Assembly: GCF_032854445.1 (NCBI RefSeq)
Contig: NC_088296.1
Coordinates: 27,172,667-27,236,666 of the forward strand
DNA length: 64,000 nucleotides
DNA from: Liolophura sinensis
Taxonomy: Eukaryota; Mollusca; Polyplacophora; Chitonida; Chitonidae
Reading direction: 5' to 3'
In this document: piece by piece, positions 59,101 to 64,000 of the stretch
Layout: every line of letters starts with the position of its first letter
How positions within the stretch are numbered: the first letter of the stretch is position 1
Notes under the pieces: generated by a model
What the model was told of the DNA's origin: nothing
Seen by the model: only the letters and a program-made list of their open reading frames with translations
Database searches by the model: none
Made by a program: the position numbers and the translations under genes

Positions 59101-62100
59101 AGTTAGTCCCCCCTACTCACGGCACGGTCTGCTGCTAAATGATCGGTGGTGTAAAGACAAGTTAGTTCCCCTACTTGTGGTATGGGTTTTCATGTGCGTA
59201 TAGGTCAGGGCAATGTTGAAGAGCTGTGATATCATGCAGCAAGCTGAATGGGTCTTGGCTCCTTGCCAAAAGGTTGCAAAAACACAGCATATGTAATTGT
59301 AGGAGGAATATTCAGTTTCTTTATTTTCACGTGGTTAGACCAGCTAATGAACAACGTACTCACATCTTTACTTTTCCAAAAAGGCTGGTTTATTCTACTT
59401 TCACCACTACTATTATCCCCCCCACCCCCCGCCAGTTATTAGAAGAATTAGGGTATCATGTTAAAGGCTTTTGTATGATTCCCAAAGGAAACTTTACCGT
59501 CCAAACATATGTGAATGAAATACAGTAGTTTAAGAGCTATGTGCAGAATTCAATGCCATTCAGCAAGTAAAGCAGCAGATGTAAGCAATAAAAATCAGTC
59601 TTCAGGAGTAACATTAAATACAAATCAGGGGGTCATCTCAAATCCTCAATGTTGCAAAAATGCAAAAAATGTTGAATATTCAAATGAGCTAAAAATGAAC
59701 ACGCAAAATCTCACCTCCACTTCCTGAGATCCTGCCCCATTGGAGGTGATGCTGTTCTCTTGTGACCACCCACGCTTGATGTTTGAACTCTGACCCACGT
59801 CAATGTTATCAGGAGGTCGTCTCCATCTCCGCTCAAAAGCTGTTATCATGTCATTGACGTTGTCCGAAGAGCTGCAATTCAAGGGAGACAACTGCTGAAT
59901 TAGACCAATGATCTTTCCTGGGATGTGTCTGAAAGCACTGCTTCTTTCCATAGTTTGACAGAAAATACACAGGACCTGTATGTGCACACTTTTGGGCTTT
60001 CCCAGACCAAAAATTCCCATTTTTTAAGGCTGTATGGAATAAGTTTTCTAGTTACTGTAAATCTTCAACCTGTTCATCCACTCAAGCACTTTTCTCCGTG
60101 GAATTTATAAATACAATTATTGTGAAGAATATCACCACACATTAGTTTGTGTCACTAAATATGCAAACATCGAAGAACTGTGCAAATTATTTCACTACAT
60201 TCCATATATAGTTCTCTAATAAAGTTTCAAAACATTGGTTGCAATTACCGTCATGCCAACTGACCTTTTTAGTTGAACTTTTGATACACTGACAGCAGAG
60301 CGTCAATCAACTTCCAAAACAGATTAGCCTGCAGTGTGTATGAGGGTGAACTAGTCCTCATCCCCTGACCTTTCCAGGTCCAACCAGCTCTAAAAATCTG
60401 GCTATTCCAGAATTTGTAAAGGTGTAAAAAGTTACTTTCCCAACCCGACATTCTCAAGCTTTCCATACAAACCCATGATATGTCTAGGTATTCACTGTCC
60501 GTCTCCCTGGGTGTACAAATGTTACTGGCAGATTAGTGTAACCCCTGGTCCAGCCAGCATATACACGTTTTGGTCGAGGAACCAACGTTTTTGTCCACAC
60601 ACAAATAAGCACAAGTCTACAAGATACTGATCTCTAGCTAGACCTCAAGAGGGGACGAAGACAAAAGTACACAACTTTAAAAACAGGTTCAGAAAAAAGG
60701 AGTGGGTTGCACGCGTTAGGGTCACATTGCAGTACATACCCTCCTAAATGAAACGCCTACAACAAGTGGTATGCAAGAAAGTATAAATCATGCAAGATTG
60801 GTCAATATTATATATGATTTCTAAACTAGCTTACACATGCAAAAATTTATCTTAATTGAAGAATTTCAATGAATATTTTTTTTAAACCAATGACAAAAAA
60901 AAATATGGGACCAAGTTCACAAAACTTTATACATGAATTTCATAACTATTTGTCAAAAGACATTTTAATAATTTTTCTTGTATTTTTCAGGACTCTTTAT
61001 GATGCTATAAAAGGAAAATTATGAAAACTATCTTCCATGACAAAAAGTCACAAATATCAAGTTTTGTGAAAGTGGCCCCAAATTTGTTTTGTCATCAGTT
61101 AAAAATGACACAAAACACAACAGAACACAGGCACCAAACACAACAGAACACAGACACAAAACACAACAGAACACAGACACAAAGCACAGGAGAATACAGA
61201 CACAAACACAACAGACCACAGACACAAACACAAAAGAAAATAGACACAAAGCACAACAGAACACAGACACAGAGCACAGAAGAGCGAGTGAGTCATATGA
61301 CAACGAAGAAATACGTAGAGTGCATGTAATGTGCCCCCTTGTTGCAGAACAGATTTCCACCACTCTTTTATCTAGTGCTGCAAAGCACAGAAGAACACAG
61401 ACACAACGCACGGAAGAATACAGACACAAAGCACAGAAGAATATCGACACAAAACACAAAAGAATACAGACACAAAGCACAGAAGAACAGACAAAAAACA
61501 CAACAAAACAGACAAAGCGCACAGAAGAACAGACACAAAGCGCAACAGAATACAAAGCACAACAGACCACAAACACTGATATGGTTAAATGAAGATGCCC
61601 CCTGACCTAGTTTCACTGGACGTTTCCTCTATGGACTCATGGGTGCTGAGACGTTGAATGTTCTTGATGGACGCCGGCATTGTTCTCTGGCTGGGGGCGA
61701 GGCTCGCTGTTACCGTCACTGTGGTTCCTTCAAACGGCGGCACTGTTGCAGACTTCTTTGGGACTTTGGCCTCTGGGTAGTGCGAGCCGTTGACAGACTT
61801 GTTGACGGCTTTGTATGTTGTGATGGTCGGCGCATGGAAAAGGGCCCCGTCCTGTTGTCAGCAAAACAACAACAACAGCAAATTAGAACAAATTGTTTAA
61901 TCAACAACTATATTTATTTTTTTACTTGATAGGTGTTTTACACCATACTTAAGAATATTTTACTTCTTGTGCGATGACAGCCAGCATGATGGTGAGAGGA
62001 AACCTGGCATAGCCCATTGGAAACCCATGGCCATCCAAGGTTACCGGCCGATCTTTCCACACAAGGCCAGAGACGGTGACAGCATGAGCTAGACTTGAAC

Positions 62101-64000
62101 TCAAAGTAACCGTATACATGTAGGTCGGAGGCTCCTGGGTCATTGTGCCGTGCTGGCATGCTATCCCCCTCGGAGACCTCCCCTCTACAAAAGAACAAAA
62201 CAATAAATTCGTGTCGACTAGTTACTCAGTAATACAGCACCTGTTTCTGAACAGCGACAGAGGCCGATGTTTGCGGTGTGTTCGTCACATGACCATCCTG
62301 TAAAACAGCGAAAGAACACAGTCATTTATGAAATATTAAGCGAGATTTCAGAATGTCAAGATGTACTGATTAAGAACCATTTTCAACAGCCCCTGAGCCA
62401 ATGGTACATGTAGATACATAAAATTTTATGTACATAAAATTCTTCATGAAGTCAAAAGAATCTAATTGAAGCAGTTGTAGAGTTAAGCCAGTAAAAACAC
62501 AGTATATTACAACAAAAAACAAAAAGGCCAAACTCAGTCAAATTTCTGCTGTATGTCTGCCTGACACAACTCTATATCATAGTGTACAATATCACTTTTA
62601 TTTGTCATGATAATCAAGATATTTCATCCCTTATAAATAAAAGGAAGGTTACGGACCCAAAATATGTACCACTCGCCATCTAGATGTCCTTGAGTCAGAG
62701 TCAGAGCACCTTGAGGCTGTTACAGTTATGAACCACATACAAGACCGTTGACTGCTTACACGTAGTATCACAGGGTGTCGACAATGTCAAGTCCTAATGC
62801 TGCCGTTAAACCTTCACACACACACCCCCCTCTACCCTACTCCCCATCCTCAAATTATACTCTTCTATCCCCCACCCCCACCATCCCCACTTAGACAGTA
62901 GGGTTAGGCACGCTACCTGCAGGGAGATCAGGATAGGGTTTCTGTTTAGGCCTGAGATCCACTCATCCGCAGTCAGTGAAGGTGTCGAACTGGCAGTGGG
63001 TGGGAAAATGTCTTCTTGGAAAGTTTCAGCCTAAAACAAAATAGAAGAGAATTTAGTACACACTTATTCATTTCAGGGTTGTTCTTTTTTTTATCTATAA
63101 TCTTAGTTTACTGCAATTTAGTCCAGTTTTTAAAAAGCAACCTTCTGTTTCCTATTGAGTGATATTTCTAGACTTCTGGTAGATGTTAGGTCTGTTAAAT
63201 GTTCTATCATTTTGTCTTCATTAACTAGATGTCCTCATTTTCTTCACTTTACCTACAGTAAATTCCTACATGTCTCCACTTTTTTTTTTACAGTAAATAA
63301 CTTGTAAAGTTTCTCCACTTTAGATAAAATAAATCAAACACAAGAACCCAATCTCTCCACAAACATACCCTGACAAGTTTTATGACACGTCTGCAGTCAA
63401 TGCTGACCTAACAAGCACGCACCAGATGTCTGACACGTGCACAAGTGACATGTGAAAGAGAGCCTCTCCTGCTTAAACGAATTCAGGTCCAAGCTGTGTA
63501 GTGTATTGTTGATTCCTGCCTTCATCATGATGATTTGTGGACAAACTAACAAATTACTCACAGCTTGAATCTGCGTCGCTAACGCCTGAGATTAACCCAT
63601 TATTTATTTGACTGGTGATTTACGCCCTACTCATCATAACATGATGACCCAGCATTATGGTCAAGGAAAATGGGCAGAGCCCAAGGGAAACCCTTCACCA
63701 TCAGCAGGTTGCTGCCGGACCTTCCCCTGTACAACCAGAGAAAACCTGGGCCTGAACTCAAAAGGGTCACATTGATGAGTCTTGTGTGACTGACATTGTT
63801 TTAACTCCAAAAGTTCAAAAGCAAGAATCTGAAAGAATTACACTTTTCATTTCTAACAGATGAAACAGGCTCTGAGGACTCAGCCCTGAGTCTGTTCTAG
63901 GAACAACTTACCCGTCTGGGTACAATCATAGAAATGGGCTCCACTATGCTTTTGTCTGCGTAGAGCTTGTAGAACCTCATGATCTCGTTTTTGTGTGCAT
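50031..64000 (-). CDS. coro2: coronin-2-like actin-binding protein, C-terminal 355 aa (spliced, 5' end outside the window)
   Basis: Coding exons in transcript order: 64000-63912 (partial), 63030-62917, 62297-62241, 61851-61607, 59871-59715, 56739-56479, 50177-50031. All internal junctions are GT-AG and phases agree. Coronins are WD40 beta-propeller proteins that bind F-actin and Arp2/3 and oligomerise by a C-terminal coiled coil. Seen here: the post-propeller segment EIMRFYKLYADKSIVEPISM and IVPRR, then FQEDIFPPTAS and LTADEWISGLNRNPILISLQ (the coronin EDLYPPTAG...EEWL hallmark), a ~240-residue polar linker and the coiled coil LKKAYFRQVEEIRSLKEQLS, VKDKRIRQLEEEL, ending GPGESNC. EPISMIVPRR and the Cys-terminal tail point to type 2 (CORO2A/2B) rather than type 1. 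The propeller lies beyond position 64000. The linker is much longer than I recall in vertebrates. Confidence 0.9.
50866..50962 (+). repeat. 19-bp repeat, 5 copies
   Basis: Unit TATATGTTTTATGTGATAC, nearly perfect. Confidence 0.9.
51386..51504 (+). repeat. G-rich ~50-bp repeat, 3 copies
   Basis: Three units of CAATCATTG(C/T)ACCTGGG followed by G runs of 5 to 14. The runs vary by slippage. Confidence 0.8.
52374..52836 (+). repeat. diverged tandem duplication, 2 x ~230 bp
   Basis: Copy 1 (52374-52600) and copy 2 (52606-52836) share CCTCA(A)CTCTTT, GAGCAA(T/C)T, AACTTGATTTTGG-GACAAA, TTCAGGGC and AGAATATRCTTGAATAA in order, then GTTGAAGAATT. Diverged, so old. Confidence 0.7.
52866..52986. repeat. 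small inverted-repeat element
   Basis: Perfect 17-bp inverted repeat ATCTGGATGTTTTCTAA (52870-52886) and its reverse complement (52965-52981), separated by 78 bases. GCG occurs outside both arms. Possibly a tiny MITE. Confidence 0.65.
53878..53985 (+). repeat. 45-bp repeat, 2.5 copies
   Basis: CATTGACTCAGGGCCCWAGC, CCGGTGGGTGCCTATTCCTG, CCAAA. Confidence 0.92.
54931..56104 (+). repeat. ~81-bp minisatellite in the coronin intron, about 15 copies
   Basis: Unit: CCCTTCATCTCTGTCTTTTC, TGTGTGTCTGTTTCTTGGTA, GGTA(A/T)GACCCTATCTTTACT, CCTTCACACTTCACACATAA. Shorter variants lack ACTTCACAC. A 313-bp multi-unit block occurs twice (55371 and 55684 as equivalent points). Reverse-strand frames up to 266 codons (27-residue repeats with GLCVKCEGVKIGSYLPR) are consequences of the 81-bp period and lie in an intron. 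Confidence 0.93.
56105..56478 (-). other. 5' end of the coronin last intron
   Basis: Begins with the GTGAGT donor at 56478. No repeat or exon. Confidence 0.6.
56479..56739 (-). CDS. coro2: coronin-2 exon: Ser/Thr/Asn-rich linker
   Basis: Acceptor CATTTTTAG at 56740, donor AAT|GTGAGT, 261 nt, phase 0 at both ends. Encodes 87 residues beginning FQGSTPPTPLTPMSLLNSLM, with SP/TP sites, a run of six Asn and a Ser/Gln-rich end (SSQNSLDNSSSQAS). Predicted disordered and a likely phosphorylation target. If the donor were ignored the frame would end 11 codons further (VSPGYHGNTG), so intron retention would give a protein without the coiled coil. Confidence 0.85.
56740..58339 (-). other. coronin intron
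   Basis: No supported exon; see the rejected 57762-57841 candidate. A plus-strand AAGATGGCTGACATG lies near 57846. Confidence 0.5.
58340..58409 (+). mobile_element. family A SINE tail fragment
   Basis: CTTCCCACCATAATGAAAGG, GTCGTAAGAGTGAAATATTC and TTGAGTAAAGCATAAAATAC: the 3' ~70 bases of the element, forward. Confidence 0.75.
58776..59172 (+). repeat. 58-bp minisatellite, about 7 copies
   Basis: Unit: TACTCACGGCACGGTCTGCT, GCTAAATGATCAGTGGTGTG, AAGACAAGTTAGTCCCCC. Homogeneous inner copies; outer copies diverge. Confidence 0.93.
59173..59714 (-). other. coronin intron
   Basis: No repeat or exon recognised; the frame at 59226-59528 (plus) has no domain. Confidence 0.5.
59715..59871 (-). 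CDS. coro2: coronin-2 exon: linker
   Basis: Acceptor TGAATTGCAG, phase 2 in (AG+C = Ser), donor GAG|GTGAGA, phase 0 out, 157 nt. Includes DMITAFERRWRRPPDNIDVG, a short basic and aromatic stretch that may be a binding motif within the linker, then SQENSITSNGAGSQEVE. Confidence 0.88.
59872..61104 (-). other. coronin intron
   Basis: Unique sequence between the linker exon and the CA-rich array. No exon or SINE recognised; the frame at 60269-60466 (minus) lacks support. Confidence 0.5.
61105..61575 (+). repeat. A/C-rich ~23-bp repeat split by a SINE fragment
   Basis: Left (61105-61282) and right (61385-61575) blocks of ACAGAACACAGACACAAAGC-type units with AGAAGAATACAGACAC variants. They were presumably one array before a family B SINE piece landed in it. 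Frames with Val/Cys/Leu or Thr/Gln repeats on either strand are composition artefacts. Confidence 0.88.
61283..61384 (-). mobile_element. family B SINE 3' fragment inside the A/C-rich repeat
   Basis: In reverse complement: GCAGCACTAGATAAAAGAGT, GGTGGAAATCTGTTCTGCAA, CAAGGGGGCACATTACATGC and GTCATATGACTCACTCGC, matching 29588-29685 of the element in the GNAT exon. Confidence 0.85.
61607..61851 (-). CDS. coro2: coronin-2 exon: linker
   Basis: Acceptor TGACAACAG, donor ACTAG|GTCAGG, 245 nt, phase 0 in and 2 out. Encodes 81 residues starting DGALFHAPTITTYKAVNKSV and ending THESIEETSSET, rich in Ser/Thr/Pro/Lys without a fold I recognise. GTCAGG is a weaker donor, but the phase matches the next exon. 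Confidence 0.85.
61922..62184 (-). mobile_element. near full-length family A SINE in a coronin intron
   Basis: Tail (AGGTGTTTTACACCATACTT) on the left, body (GAGAGGAAACCTGGCATAGC), GACAGCATGAGCTAGACTTG, AACTCAAAGTAACCG (B box) and head CTCGGAGACCTCCC on the right. It is in the same orientation as the gene. Confidence 0.85.
62241..62297 (-). CDS. coro2: coronin-2 exon (57 nt): linker
   Basis: Acceptor GCTGTTTTACAG, donor AAACAG|GTGCTG, phase 0 at both ends. Encodes DGHVTNTPQTSASVAVQKQ. Because it is symmetric (57 nt, 0-0), it could be skipped without a frame change. Confidence 0.8.
62298..62916 (-). other. coronin intron
   Basis: A C-rich stretch near 62822-62892 lies close to the donor side. 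Nothing else recognised. Confidence 0.6.
62917..63030 (-). CDS. coro2: coronin-2 exon (114 nt): conserved post-propeller region
   Basis: Acceptor TTTTGTTTTAG, donor CTGCAG|GTAGCG, phase 0-0. Encodes AETFQEDIFPPTASSTPSLT and ADEWISGLNRNPILISLQ, the most diagnostic coronin motif in the window. Confidence 0.94.
63031..63600 (-). other. coronin intron
   Basis: Unique AT-rich sequence; no feature seen. Confidence 0.6.
63601..63775 (-). mobile_element. family A SINE 3' half, diverged
   Basis: GACTGGTGATTTACGCCCTA, CCAGCATTATGGTCAAGGAA, GGGCAGAGCCCAAGGGAAAC and GGTTGCTGCCGGACCTTCCC; the region beyond the B box is lost. Confidence 0.82.
63912..64000 (-). CDS. coro2: coronin-2 exon, partial: end of propeller extension
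   Basis: Runs off the right edge. Encodes AHKNEIMRFYKLYADKSIVE and PISMIVPRR, ends at CGG|GTAAGT, phase 0. The (R/N)EIMRFYKL...EPISM(I)VPRR string is characteristic of coronin type 2. Confidence 0.93.

Overview
The window is animal nuclear DNA, most likely from a mollusc (bivalve-like) or another lophotrochozoan. It has intron-rich genes with GT-AG splice sites, no operons, many tRNA-headed SINEs whose tail contains the motif GAGTACGGCGTAAAAC (a type I associate with molluscan genomes), fossil non-LTR retrotransposon sequence, and many minisatellites. Tandem arrays fill roughly a quarter of the window. The species call is an inference; the eukaryotic call is not.

Layout. 1-6.4 kb: tandem arrays (40, 73 and about 63 bp), a diverged repeated module and SINEs, with no gene. 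8.94-19.41 kb, minus strand: a complete TRIM-family gene in six coding exons. They encode RING, two B-boxes, a coiled coil and a C-terminal B30.2/SPRY domain, 591 aa after splicing; every junction is a GT-AG pair with matching phase. Its last intron is filled by satellite arrays. 19.4-28 kb: probable 5'-UTR exons of that gene, a duplicated promoter-like block, a decayed retrotransposon gag ORF and an AT-rich inverted repeat. 29.3-35.8 kb, plus strand: two paralogous GNAT N-acetyltransferase genes. The second is intact (217 aa). The first carries a SINE, bounded by target-site duplications, inside its coding exon. 30.9-45 kb: a cluster of arrays with periods of about 33, 21, 44, 17, 23, 71 and 63 bp. 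The 63-bp array alone is 5.2 kb and has higher-order structure. 45-64 kb, minus strand: the 3' half of a coronin-2 gene (seven coding exons, 355 aa, running off the right edge), with a 6.3 kb last intron holding an 81-bp array, more SINEs and a TIR element in the downstream flank.

The genes do not form a pathway: a putative E3 ubiquitin ligase (TRIM), small-molecule or protein acetyltransferases (GNAT pair) and an actin regulator (coronin-2). The most noteworthy observations are: (1) the SINE in the GNAT exon, with a possible in-frame splice that would remove most of it; (2) TRIM internal exons of exactly 96, 231 and 23 nt, the sizes I recall for vertebrate SPRY-type TRIM genes; (3) 42-bp monomers beside an 82-bp dimeric array reaching the TRIM splice donor; (4) the 63-bp and 23-bp arrays, whose units contain internal dyads; (5) an 81-bp array in which each unit has an AG|GTAAG recursive-splice-like motif antisense to coronin. 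No CRISPR, prokaryotic system, rRNA or standalone tRNA gene was seen.
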